Positions 35,399-44,867 of a DNA stretch of 64,000 bases are shown piece by piece (the stretch's first letter is position 1; every line of letters begins with the position of its first letter). Position numbers and translations under genes: made by a program. The stretch lies in NCBI GenBank assembly GCA_025060195.1, contig JANXCQ010000009.1, positions 22,142 through 86,141 on the forward strand, read 5' to 3'. The notes beneath the pieces are model-generated. The model saw only the letters and a list, made by a program, of their open reading frames with translations, was not told the DNA's origin and searched no databases. This stretch comes from Gemmatales bacterium (GTDB taxonomy: Bacteria; Planctomycetota; Planctomycetia; Gemmatales; HRBIN36).

Positions 35399-37278
35399 TC
35401 AGGGACGAGATATGTTACGTTGGGACGGGTTATACAGCTGGACGGAGCTGTCGCGGTCATGGTGGCCGCCGTCGTCTTTCAGGTCCTTTCCGATCGAATA
35501 AATTGTGATGCCATCCGCGTGGTGCGACAATTTGAGTGGGTTCGGCCAATCGTAGGGATCACGGGGCGCTTCCCGCAGGAAGTGAGGAACTAAATCCGAC
35601 CAATCCCTGGGCCAAACGCCGTGGCGCAAGCGATACCGTTCCGCAGCCAGCGCTGCCACGACGCTCGCCAACCGCGCCTGCCAGGATAAGCTGATTCGCA
35701 GCAAATAATCCCCATCCGGGTAAGGCAGCCTACTGACACCCCAACGCCTTGCCAACTTCAGGAGACGCTCGTCCACGACGGGAGTGGGCCCCAACTTGGC
35801 TAAGCGCTCGCGCGGCGATAATTGCTGCAACTGGTACCATTCGTTCTGAAGCCTGAGGCACTCTGCGTGCCAACCGTAGATGGCAATCCGATACTGCGAA
35901 ACTTGCTCCTCGAGGCGAGAACCGCAGCCGTCGAGGAAGCTGCGCCAATCTCCTTCAAAAAAGAGCCGAGCGAACAACATCTCTAGGTCTATATGATGTC
36001 TGTCCCTGCGTTTGAGCCACTGCCGCCAGGCTTCAGCGTCAGTTTCCAGAAGCGTGAGCAGTTGGTGAAAGCGCGCTCGTTCTGAACGGATCAGTTGGAG
36101 GCTGAGTGAGTCAAAGTCAAACCTTTCCAGCACGCTTTGGACACGCGCTAAAGTCCTCTCGGACAGGACGGCGCGATTGAGAGAGCAACGAACTGTCAAT
36201 AGCAGATTCACGGGTTCCAGGGAATGGAATAGGCCATGGGGGAACGAAGGTAGCAACTGGTAGGGAGCCATCTGCTCCGCCAGATGGGCATGTACCAGTA
36301 AGCACCTTTCCAGTTCCTCGATTTGGCCCTTTTCCGCAAAGAGCAACGCATGATACCCGAGCACTTCGCAAACCATCCGATAAACACTCGCAGGTGTGGG
36401 GAAAGCATAATTTGCCTCATAGTCGTTCCAGGATCGAAACGGCCCATGCAAGGGTGGGTGAATGGCGCGAGAGCGAGTGGCTTGCTCTAAAGTCCCCAGA
36501 GCGTCTGGTACTAAGCCAGGCAATAACTCCAAGCGCTGCACCCATTCCGGCGGCAACCGCTCATTGGCCCTGGTCCCAGCGAGTCTCGTAGTATCAAAAC
36601 GCACATCCTGGTGCCAACTGTGATAATCATTGAAGTAATCGCGATGAAAGCGTTCCAACACAGGCCAGCCGTTCTGGTCCGGGGGCACCTGTGGTACCTG
36701 TGCTACTAAATCCTCCCAACGCCAACCGGGATCGAGCGCATCGGTCTCCGCAAGCGCCCGTGCCAGGTCAGCTTTGCCCTGGAGCCAGATAAAGACGAGT
36801 GGCCCAGCCGTGAGGGACAAGGCCAAGGCGAGGATGGACAAGGCAGCGAACCACCACCAACGCCACTTCTTTGGAGGTTTCGCGGTTGCATCGCTGCCTG
36901 GTCGCCTTCCCCCTTCTCCTGGGAAGGCGGCCCTTGGGGCATTTCCTGCCCCGGCATCGCCACTGACGCAGCAGACCGCGTTGCGCCCACCTCGGGATGC
37001 GAATCTTGCGATACGTCTGCCTTGGGGGCATCCGCCACGGTTCGCGCTGCTGGAGGCGTCGGCCCGACCGCGCTGCCAACCCCGCTCTCACGTGGAGCCG
37101 ATACTCGAGCGGCGTCATCGGAATCTACTTGGCTAGACGCGATGGCCTGCCCCGGAGTGTCTCCCAACGCAGAGGCCAACGACAACTCGGCAGAATCGGA
37201 ACGACAGCCCGCATTTTCCTGCGTCGCGTTAGCAGCGTCTGACCCTTGGTTGCGCCCGTCGCCCTGGCCAACACTCAT
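35399..37278 (-). pseudogene. Membrane protein of unknown function, split by an apparent frameshift
   Basis: Two frames seem to form one gene. The 5' frame starts at the ATG at 37278 with a strong GGGAGGG site 8 nt upstream and encodes ~120 disordered Ser/Ala/Asp/Gln-rich residues. The second frame, open well upstream of its TTG at 36841, encodes KPPKKWRWWWFAALSI, one transmembrane helix and a ~440-residue helical domain, ending ADGITIYSIGKDLKDDGG, a tail common in planctomycete proteins of this shape. The frames can be joined by one base around a G5 run on the coding strand (plus 36909-36913). It may be a sequencing error, a real mutation or slippage. No enzyme family recognised. Confidence 0.6.
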
Positions 37279-37832
37279 GAAAATGCCCTCCCACGCTACC
37301 GTTTCCGAGTCTATTCTACCTATAACTCCAGGGGGTAACTATTTTTCCTGCCGTTCATGGCAACTACATTGCATCATCGAGAAAACTAGTTTGGCTATCA
37401 GCCAGATGAGCGAACTGTGCCCCTGAAGCAAGCGTCGGCCCGCCTTTCGGTAGTCTGCCACTGGATTCCCAGTGCAGCGTGTAACCAAGTTAGGCTAACG
37501 GCAACTGGAAGAACAAAATGCCAACAGCCCGCTCAGCTACGACTGCTAGAGCCGCATTCGTCCTTAGCTTGGCTTGATGAAAAATAAGCCGCGGATTACG
37601 CCGTTGAGCGCAGAGGAACGCACTGCGCTTCGTGATGTTACGCGTGCCGCACCCAGGCATGAGCAAGCCAACGCTGAAGTCCGACGTACACCATCAGGAC
37701 ATCGAGGAGCCGCGTCCATTCTCTCCTGACGCTTTGGCGAGGGGGCCGAGCACCGTTGTTGGCGCGGAGTTACCAATTAGTTAGCATAGCCTAAGGACTC
37801 GCATTCCCACAAGGCAGGCACAAGGAGGATTC
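37279..37832. other. Intergenic region, nothing recognised
   Basis: About 550 bp between divergent genes. It should contain both promoters. No open frame with a ribosome site, no repeat and no hairpin terminator were found by eye. Confidence 0.45.
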
Positions 37833-38909
37833 ATGAACCAAAAGCTATTGCTGTCCGTGGAACGCCTCGAGGACCGTTCTGTCCCCGCGGGGACAGTAAC
37901 CATCAGCGGCTGGGGCGCCGGCAATCTCAACGTAGTTGGCGATGCCCAAGGCAACGAGATCGAAATTATCGGGTCATCCAACAGCATTCAGATCAATGCC
38001 CAAGGCACTACCACCTTATCCTTAGGCACGATTCCCGCAGCTTGGGTCGTGTCAAGCAGCCCAACCCAAGTCGTTTTGCAGCCAACAACCACGCCTCTTT
38101 TAGGCCAACTGGTCCTTGATTTGAAAGCAGGCGACGATCAGGTGGGCGTCTTCGGATTGCAGGGATTGGTTCAGGCCAACGGCAACATTCTGATCATGCC
38201 GGGCGATGGCAACGATACCGTGCGGCTCGGCGGCGACGCCACGGCCAAGGCCCTGCTCATCCGCGATAACCTCGGCAACGATGTCGTCCAACTGGATGCT
38301 GTTTCTGCGCGCGACCCGTCCCAGATCAGTTTGGGCGCTGGGAATGACAGTATTCTCATCGCCGGCACCGGCACCATCTTCGACAGCGACTTGACACTGC
38401 TCACCGGTGCGGGCAGCGACCGGATTCGCTTCGTACCTGGTCAAAGTTGGATCAAAGGCAACCTATCGATTGATACTTCGGCCGCCATGGGAGACGGTGG
38501 CGACTCGGTTCTAGTAGACCATGCCGCCAGCGCCACGGCACCGCATACGCTGCGCGTCTCCGGCAGCACGACGATTAAGACTGGCAACGGTGCCGACTTG
38601 ATCAGATTCGGGTCTGGCTCCGGGACCGGTCCCAGTGTGGACCTCGGCGGCGGCTCGAATCCGACTACAATTGAAATGGGTAACGACAATGACCGTATCG
38701 GTATTCAGCGTGCTCAGTTCGCGCAACTAACTGTCAATCTTGGAAACGGCACCGACCAGGTGCTGAACAACTGGGGCAGTGCGAGCATGCTCGTGGCTGC
38801 CGGTTCGGTGCTCGATTTTGGTCCCCCGAATCCGCCTCTTGGCTCCGACTCCCCCCTGCCCTCAGGCTGGACATCGCCCCCAGGCCTGACCGTCTTCAAT
38901 CATCCGTAG
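37833..38909 (+). CDS. Secreted RTX-like protein with planctomycete VERLEDR N-terminus
   Basis: A 358-residue protein beginning MNQKLLLSVERLEDRSVPAG. The R/V-E-x-LEDR-x-x-P segment near residue 10 is a recurrent N-terminal signature of planctomycete surface and secreted proteins. The body contains several Gly-Asp-Asn-rich stretches (GDGNDTVRLGGD, GAGNDSILIAGTG, TGAGSDRIRF, TGNGADLIRFGSG, MGNDNDRIG, GNGTDQV) like calcium-binding hemolysin-type repeats folding as a beta-roll, though none keeps a strict GGxGxDxUx run. Likely a surface or matrix protein; function unknown. The start is firm: AAGGAGG lies 7-8 nt upstream. The 3' end is Pro/Ser-rich. Confidence 0.8.
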   Translation: MNQKLLLSVERLEDRSVPAGTVTISGWGAGNLNVVGDAQGNEIEIIGSSNSIQINAQGTTTLSLGTIPAAWVVSSSPTQVVLQPTTTPLLGQLVLDLKAGDDQVGVFGLQGLVQANGNILIMPGDGNDTVRLGGDATAKALLIRDNLGNDVVQLDAVSARDPSQISLGAGNDSILIAGTGTIFDSDLTLLTGAGSDRIRFVPGQSWIKGNLSIDTSAAMGDGGDSVLVDHAASATAPHTLRVSGSTTIKTGNGADLIRFGSGSGTGPSVDLGGGSNPTTIEMGNDNDRIGIQRAQFAQLTVNLGNGTDQVLNNWGSASMLVAAGSVLDFGPPNPPLGSDSPLPSGWTSPPGLTVFNHP

Positions 38910-39313
38910 TGCGCTCTTTCCCCATCCGCCTTGACTCCCCGCATCGTTAACAAGATCCACGGCCGAATATTGCTGTGCGTCAGTCCGTGTATTCTCCGGT
39001 CAGGTGAACAACCAGGCGACCCGGAAGACCAAGCCGTGCCCGCACCGTAGCATGATTATGACAAATCCTGATGTGCGTGCCCGGACGTCGCAGCCTCCGC
39101 AGAAACGCCGCGTCGCACGGGGTAGACGCGACCCCCGTTGGCCAGGATCGCATCATGGAGCCCAGGACTCACAGACCCAGTTCCGCGTCGCCGGCAACTC
39201 CGCACCTGCCCGAACAGGTCTTACGCGCTGGGCGTGAAGCGGGTGCAGAAGGAGGCTGGATGCAATAATCCGACGGAGGTTTCGTCTTCTTCAACAACCG
39301 CTGGACGGAAGAG
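38910..39313. other. Intergenic region before the LRR pseudogene
   Basis: About 400 bp. The short open frames here lack ribosome sites. It may contain the lost 5' part of the leucine-rich-repeat gene that follows, but I cannot recognise repeat sequence in it. Confidence 0.4.
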
Positions 39314-40207
39314 ATGTTCGAGGCGGAGCCCGCATTTCGCTTCAACACTTGGGAAGCGGGCGTGCTCGTCCATCTGCCCGATCCGGGCGTCCCCTTCGGA
39401 CTCGACCTAGGCGCAATCCCACGAGACGACGCGGGGCTGAAAGAGTTGCCGGCGTTCAAAACCTTCGTCTCCCTCGACTTAGGGTTGACCGATATCACCG
39501 ATGCAGGTCTAACCGAATGCACCAAGCGGAAGAATCTCACATCGCTCAACCTCTGCGAAACCAGGATTACCGACGCAGGGCTAAGAGTATTGGCTCAACT
39601 GACTCATCTCACTTGACTCAACCAGTCCCGTACTCGAGTCACCGATGCAGGGCTCCAGAAATTATCCACCCTGAAAAACCTCACCGAGCTTGCCCTCGAA
39701 GACACGGCGATTACCGAAGCGGGGCTACCAGCGTTGACGTCGCTGCCGAACCTTACCACGCTCAACTTGACAGACACGCGCAGCAGCGACGCGGGCTAAC
39801 GCGCGTTGGCCCACCTGAAAAACCTCCCAACTCTCGGCCTAGCGCGTACCCAGATCACCGACGCAGGACTGGAGCACTTGGCCGCATTGACCCACCTCAC
39901 CAAGCGAGACTTCCGCGCTACCCGGATTACCGATAAGGGACTTCACGCATCGACCCCGTTGCAGCAACTGACCGAACTTTGTCTCTCCGGTACTCCCATC
40001 ACCGACGCCGGACTCAAGGAGTTGACCGCACTGGGAAACCTCACCTTACTGGACCTGCCAGAGACCGCCGTCACCGATGCCGGGCTTCCCGACTTGGCCA
40101 AATGGAAGATGCTCTTGTACGTGGTTCTGTACAAGACCAAGGTTACGGAACAGGGCGCCGCCCCACTGGAAAAATCCTTGCCCAGCTGTCAAATCTACCA
40201 CTTCTAA
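39314..40207 (+). pseudogene. Leucine-rich-repeat protein, broken by two stop codons
   Basis: One reading frame encodes a run of 24-residue leucine-rich repeats of the form I/V-T-D-A-G-L-x-x-L-x-x-L-x-x-L-x-x-L-x-L-x-x-T, at least ten copies (ITDAGLTEC, ITDAGLRVL, VTDAGLQKL, ITEAGLPAL, ITDAGLEHL, ITDKGLH, ITDAGLKEL, VTDAGLPDL). It is interrupted in frame by TGA at 39614-39616 and TAA at 39797-39799 and ends at a natural stop after SCQIYHF. The first ATG has only a weak site, and no signal peptide is seen, so the 5' end may be missing. Family members bind proteins or polysaccharides. The repeats continue as untranslatable relics downstream. Confidence 0.8.
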
Positions 40208-40266
40208 GCCCCACGCAGCCCCCTCGCGATTGAGGCTAGATTGAATTGAGCTCGCCCCACATTTCC

Positions 40267-40640
40267 CGAAAGTATTCGGAGGCCTGGAGGCCAGCATCAC
40301 ACTCCTAGTAAACTGAGCTTCACCTTGCCACACGTTTGCCGAAAGTCTCCGGCGCGATCTGGGCCAGCCTCACCGCTCTCACCAAACTAGGCCTCCATGC
40401 ACTCCACATGTGCTGAAAGTTTTTGATGGTGGTGGGCCAGCACCACAGCCTTTGCCAAACCGAACCTCGCCTCGCCTGGCGGTTCCGACAACGAAAAGTT
40501 TTTGCAGCGCTGCGAGCCAAAGCCACGCTCTTGTCTAACCGAGCTTCCCCTTCGCCACCCATCTCCGAAGGTTTTGAAGGGCTATGCGCCAGCCTTACGC
40601 TTCTCATCCAACTGCGCTTTGGCGCGCCCTGGCGACCGAT
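40267..40640. repeat. Decayed leucine-rich-repeat array, 73-78 bp period
   Basis: CGAAAGT-like blocks begin at 40267, 40340, 40414 (TGAAAGT), 40492 and 40566: spacings 73, 74, 78, 74. Between them are pieces that translate, in changing frames, to LRR fragments, for example A-S-L-T-A-L-T-K-L-G-L from about 40364. So this is the former 3' continuation of, or a sister to, the LRR pseudogene, now with indels and stops. Confidence 0.7.
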
Positions 40641-40742
40641 TCAGCCGCCTGAGGACGTTGCAAAACCGTGGCCACTAACGTGCCGGCCTGGTTCCTGGCG
40701 ATGGGACGAACTACGTCCCTAGCAAGCAAGGTCTGGAAAGTC

Positions 40743-41145
40743 GCGCTTTCCGACGGATAGTCCCGTTTCATGGCACTCAATATCAGACGACCAGCGCAAC
40801 CAAGGGCGGGAAATTGGCGTTTTCAGATTTTTCGACCACAATTGTGGCTTTCGCCATTTCCACCGTCACCAGGATTTGCGTTTTCAGGCAGATAGTCCCC
40901 TCCCCACCGCAGCGAACCATACTGGGCGACCCTAGCAGTCCATGCCGGGAAACTAGCGTTTTGCGACGGATAGGCGCGTTTCCTTCGCGACGCGTCCTAC
41001 CAGGCGACCAGGGCAAATCCCTGCGGAAGATTTTGCGTTATCAGACAAATAGGTCGGTTTCATCTAGAGCCCACCAGACCAGGCGATCAGGGCAAATCCA
41101 TGCGAGAAAGTTTGCGTTTTCACAAGCATAGGTCGGTTTCATAGC
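40743..41145. repeat. Degenerate direct repeat array around GCGTTTTCA...ATAGGTCGGTTTCAT
   Basis: GCGTTTTCA-like cores begin at 40743, 40817, 40878, 40956, 41035 and 41114 (spacings 74, 61, 78, 79, 79). Most are followed by a GATAGT-C/G-CCGTTTCAT or ATAGGTCGGTTTCAT block, and the last ones are preceded by CCAGGCGA-(c/t)-CAGGGCAAATCC. The two last units are best conserved. No open frame runs through. It adjoins the decayed LRR array but its sequence differs. Confidence 0.7.
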
Positions 41146-42363
41146 AGGCGCGGCATATCACGCGAGCATCGCGAGCGACTTGGGAAACTTCGCGTGTGCA
41201 GACGGGCTATCGCCCAGCGCCGGCCAAGGTAGAACGTAATCATGGTTGCGTGGCCTTGCCAAGTTACCGCAGTGTCATCCGAGAGTCAACGCAAGGAAAG
41301 GCCGAACTCACCGCAAAATGAGCCCACTTGGATGGTCAGTCTGCCAAAATGCAGCCGAACTCAGCATTAGGGTTAGTCCCACTGGTTGCGGGCTAGTTGC
41401 TTGCCCATGAGGTCTTCAAGGTTCCGCGATGGGACCATCCACATCATCGCGGTGATTTGCGAAGGTCGGGTAGTGTACAGCAACAAACCGGTCTGCAACG
41501 GCTGCGATGACTATTCTCTGATGACTAAGACGGCGTGTTGCCGCGTGCCATGGCGTGTTGTCGCATGCCGGTAAAAATATTGGAATGATAAGTTGGCACA
41601 AGTTGGAAAATACCGTCATTGGAGTTTTACCAAGCATGGCTGAATAAAGGCACTTAGGAGAGTCTTAGCGTTTCGCGCGGCTTTTTCGGGGATGGCCGGG
41701 GCGTCACGCCAGTAGCGTGCTTTTTAGAGTGAAAAAGTACCAAAAGCATGGGAGCCGAACCCGCAACGGTGAGGCACGAGGAAGCATTATACGATAATTG
41801 AGATGATCAAAGTGATATAATCTTCGCGATTTAGCAAATATCCCTAAGTTGATAATATTACAAAAAAGGTCGCAGATGTATCAAGGGTGACGGCCTGCGG
41901 TAAAACGCAAAAAAATTGAAATTTGCCGTGGGTTTTTCGTGGAAAAATTGAGAAATGCCCACCGCAAGGTTCGCCCGGAGTGAAAAGTCGTAAGTGATTT
42001 CCCAGTAAATACTTATGTCAATAGCTCTCGGAAGAAATCGCACCCGATCCCAGGCGATCGCCCCCTAGGTACCATTTTTGCACGATCCGCAATTTTGCCG
42101 TGGGGTGCTCATAACTTGCCGCGCCACGGTTTGCGCCATTCGAGACGTCTCCTCGTGCCAATAACGCGCTAGGCACGTCGGGCGCTGCGCCGTTCGCGCG
42201 TAGTAGGCATTTCGGTAGTGGTTGGGCGAGCGTTCGGCGAAATTGCTCTGCCCATGGCGTGGAAAAAACGTTTAATGGCAGATGCCGACGCGGCGGTGGC
42301 ATACCGAGCACCGTCCTCGGGCCGGCGCGATATGGCCCTGCAAACCGTGGGAGGAAGCCAGTC
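41146..42363. other. Long noncoding stretch with an A+T-rich core
   Basis: About 1.2 kb with no credible gene. From about 41760 to 42010 it is clearly A+T-richer than the rest of the window, with several A-runs (for example the A7 near 41910). AATTT-(t)-GCCGTGGG occurs near 41920 and again near 42090. A T-arm-like string around 41755 on the minus strand does not extend to a tRNA cloverleaf. It may be a promoter region or a remnant of foreign DNA. Confidence 0.45.
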
Positions 42364-43158
42364 ATGCGCATCAATACCGTCAAACGCAAGCTCAGCGCGG
42401 GTCAACCGAGCTTGGGCACGTGGTTGTCGCTGGGTAGCATCGTGGCCAGCCGATTTATGGCGCGGGTTGGGTTCGATTGGTTGACCGTGGACATCGAGCA
42501 CAGTCTGGTGGATTGGGAGACAGCAACGCATATGTTCGCGGCCATTGCTGACGCAGGCTGTGTCCCGTTGGGGCGCGTACCCATGAACCGACTGGATCAT
42601 ATCAAACGTGTGCTCGATAACGGCGCTTTCGGCATCGTCGTCCCTATGGTCAATTCGCGCCAAGAGGCGTTAGAGGCCGTGGCCGCGGCGAAATATCCTC
42701 CCGTGGGTGTGCGCAGTGTCGGCGGCAGCGTCCATGCTTTGAACTTCGCTACCACCGCTTCGGAATACTACCAGCGAGCCAATGATGAAATCCTCGTCGT
42801 GCTCCAATGCGAACATATCGAGGCGGTGCGTCGTGCCGATGAGATATTTTCCGTGCCGGGCATTGACGCGATCTTCGTTGGGCCGAATGACCTCGCGGCC
42901 AGTATGCGTAGCCCCGATGGTAAGCCGCCATCTGCTGAGGCTTTCGAGGAAGCTTTAGAACAGATCCTCGCCGCGTGCCGTCGCCATCGAGTCGCTCCCG
43001 GGATTCATTGCATGTCAGCGGAGGAGGCCCAGTTGCGTGTCCGCCAAGGTTGGCAATTCGTCGCCATCGGCAGCGAACTCCGCATGATGCTTGATGGTGC
43101 TGAACTGGCTCTGCAACCGTTCCTCGGTCAACGCAAGGCTGAAGCCGCCAAATACTGA
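42364..43158 (+). CDS. HpcH/HpaI-family aldolase
   Basis: A 264-residue class II, metal-dependent pyruvate aldolase/lyase of the HpaI type, cleaving 2-keto-3-deoxy acids to pyruvate and an aldehyde. Seen: the substrate-loop FDWLTVDIEHSLVDWE with the catalytic His, GRVPMNRLDHIKRVLDNGAFGIVVPMVNS (metal-site region), PPVGVRSVGG, and IDAIFVGPNDLAASM. The length is normal for the family (about 250-270). The frame is open from 42259, but the ATG at 42364 follows GGGAGGAA and gives the usual start. Natural substrate unknown; 2-keto-3-deoxy-rhamnonate or homoprotocatechuate products are the characterised cases. No sugar-acid genes adjoin. Confidence 0.9.
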   Translation: MRINTVKRKLSAGQPSLGTWLSLGSIVASRFMARVGFDWLTVDIEHSLVDWETATHMFAAIADAGCVPLGRVPMNRLDHIKRVLDNGAFGIVVPMVNSRQEALEAVAAAKYPPVGVRSVGGSVHALNFATTASEYYQRANDEILVVLQCEHIEAVRRADEIFSVPGIDAIFVGPNDLAASMRSPDGKPPSAEAFEEALEQILAACRRHRVAPGIHCMSAEEAQLRVRQGWQFVAIGSELRMMLDGAELALQPFLGQRKAEAAKY

Positions 43159-43466
43159 CCTCAGTCATCGCGAGGGCTCAATTGGCGTCAAGCGACGAGC
43201 ACCATCTCCAAAAGAATTCGAAGTGAGAAGGGGTCTCGTTCCGCGTCGGCAGTGTGGATTAATTCTTGTTAGCGGAGGATTGGTACCTGAAAGCTTATTC
43301 GGTGTTTAAGATGGTTGAAACTAAGCCCGCCACGCTATGCGTGCCAGACGTGTCATTTCCGTCGTTCCCATCCTAGCCTGATGGCTGGGCTAAGACTTGA
43401 TGACGAGACACTGCGTGTGGCCTGAGCGTCCACTTTAGGCTAACTCTCATTGGCGAAGGGATGATT

Positions 43467-44765
43467 ATGCGTGCGATATATCTGGTGCTCGGCGTATTCG
43501 GCCTGACCGGTGTCGTAAGCATGATGGCCTGTGCGAAGGCTACGCCACCGAGGGCAACACAGATAGCCCAGGCGGCGCCGACGAACAGTTGGCCCCAATG
43601 GCGTGGCCCTTTCCGCAACGGGATCAGCCCAGAGACGGGTTTGCTACCCCAATGGCCGAAAGAAGGCCCGCCTCTGCTTTGGGAGGCGAAGGGGTTGGGA
43701 CGAGGTTATTCCAGCGTGTCGGTCGAAGCGGGGCGACTTTTCACTATGGGCGATCGCAGCGATGCTTGCTATGCCATTTGTTTGGATGCAAATACAGGTA
43801 AGGAATTGTGGGCCGCCCGTATCGGCAAGGTCGGAGGCAGCTACCCGGGACCCCGCTCCACACCGACTGTGGATGGCGAGCACGTTTACGCGCTGGGACA
43901 GTTCGGCGACCTGGTGTGTTTGCGTGTCCAGGATGGTAAAGAAGTTTGGCGGAAGAATTTTCAGACCGACTTCAAGGGGCGCAAGGGCGACGCGTGGCAT
44001 TACAGCGAATCCGTGCTCATAGACGGCGAGCAGCTAGTATGCACGCCGGGCGGGGAAGAAGCGCCGTTAGTGGCTTTGAACAAGCGCACGGGCGCCGTGC
44101 TTTGGAAGGCCAAGATTCCCAACGGGGTCCGCGCGGGGCATTCCTCTATCGTCATTGCAGAGACAGGTGTTCGGCAATATGTGCAACTGACAGCGGATGG
44201 CGTCGTCTCCGTGCGGGCCGACGATGGGACTCTGTTATGGCAATGGGGGCAGGGGAAGATCGCTCCTAACACCGCCAACATCCCCACGCCTATCGTGCAC
44301 GGTGATAAGGTTTTTGTTACTGCGGGCTACGGTCGAGGAGGTGCTTTGCTACGCTTGATTCCCAAGCCCAAGGGCTGCGACGTCGAAGAAGTGTATTTCG
44401 ACCGTCGGCTCAATAACCGCCATGGTGGGGTTGTGCTCGTAGATGGCTATCTTTACGGCGACCGCGATAATAGTGGCTTCCCCTGGTGCGCAGAGTTTGA
44501 GACGGGCAAGATTATGTGGCAGAAGACCACCCGCGGGCCTGGAGAGGGTTCCGCTGCGATCATTTACGCGGACGGCAAACTCTACATTCGTTACGACAAC
44601 GGCATCATGGCCCTGGTTGAAGCCTCGCCCAAGGGATACCGCGAAATCAGCACTTTCAAAATCCCTCATGCCTCCCGACAGAGCTGGTCGCATCCTGTCA
44701 TTTGCAACGGTAAGCTTTATCTCCGCGAGCAGGATTACTTGTTATGCTATAATCTCCGCCCATAA
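43467..44765 (+). CDS. Secreted PQQ-like beta-propeller protein
   Basis: About 432 residues. A hydrophobic N-terminal segment (RAIYLVLGVFGLTGVVSMMAC) is a signal peptide, possibly a lipoprotein signal since a Cys follows, though the lipobox is poor. The rest is a propeller of PQQ-like blades with repeated WxxxT-type strands: CLDANTGKELWAARIG, CLRVQDGKEVWRKNF, ALNKRTGAVLWKAKIP, VRADDGTLLWQWGQG, EFETGKIMWQKTTR. The planctomycete opening WPQWRGPFRNG is present. PQQ binding itself is not shown; many such proteins are binding scaffolds. The ATG at 43467 lies 6 nt after GAAGGG, better placed than the ATG at 43461. Confidence 0.87.
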   Translation: MRAIYLVLGVFGLTGVVSMMACAKATPPRATQIAQAAPTNSWPQWRGPFRNGISPETGLLPQWPKEGPPLLWEAKGLGRGYSSVSVEAGRLFTMGDRSDACYAICLDANTGKELWAARIGKVGGSYPGPRSTPTVDGEHVYALGQFGDLVCLRVQDGKEVWRKNFQTDFKGRKGDAWHYSESVLIDGEQLVCTPGGEEAPLVALNKRTGAVLWKAKIPNGVRAGHSSIVIAETGVRQYVQLTADGVVSVRADDGTLLWQWGQGKIAPNTANIPTPIVHGDKVFVTAGYGRGGALLRLIPKPKGCDVEEVYFDRRLNNRHGGVVLVDGYLYGDRDNSGFPWCAEFETGKIMWQKTTRGPGEGSAAIIYADGKLYIRYDNGIMALVEASPKGYREISTFKIPHASRQSWSHPVICNGKLYLREQDYLLCYNLRP

Positions 44766-44867
44766 GATCGTTACCGTTTATCACAACTGCGCTTGGTTGG
44801 CGTGCGCGTGGGCTATTTCCGTTGCGTCTGTCGCAGAGCTGCGGACGATAAACCAGTTGGGCGAACC

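Noticed and set aside
39614..39616. In-frame TGA in the LRR gene as another selenocysteine codon
   Set aside because: It does not fall on a Cys position of the LRR consensus, a TAA stop follows in the same frame, and the region is clearly decaying.
41740..41800. tRNA-like T-arm string on the minus strand
   Set aside because: The conserved A after TTCG is missing and no acceptor or anticodon arms can be drawn around it.
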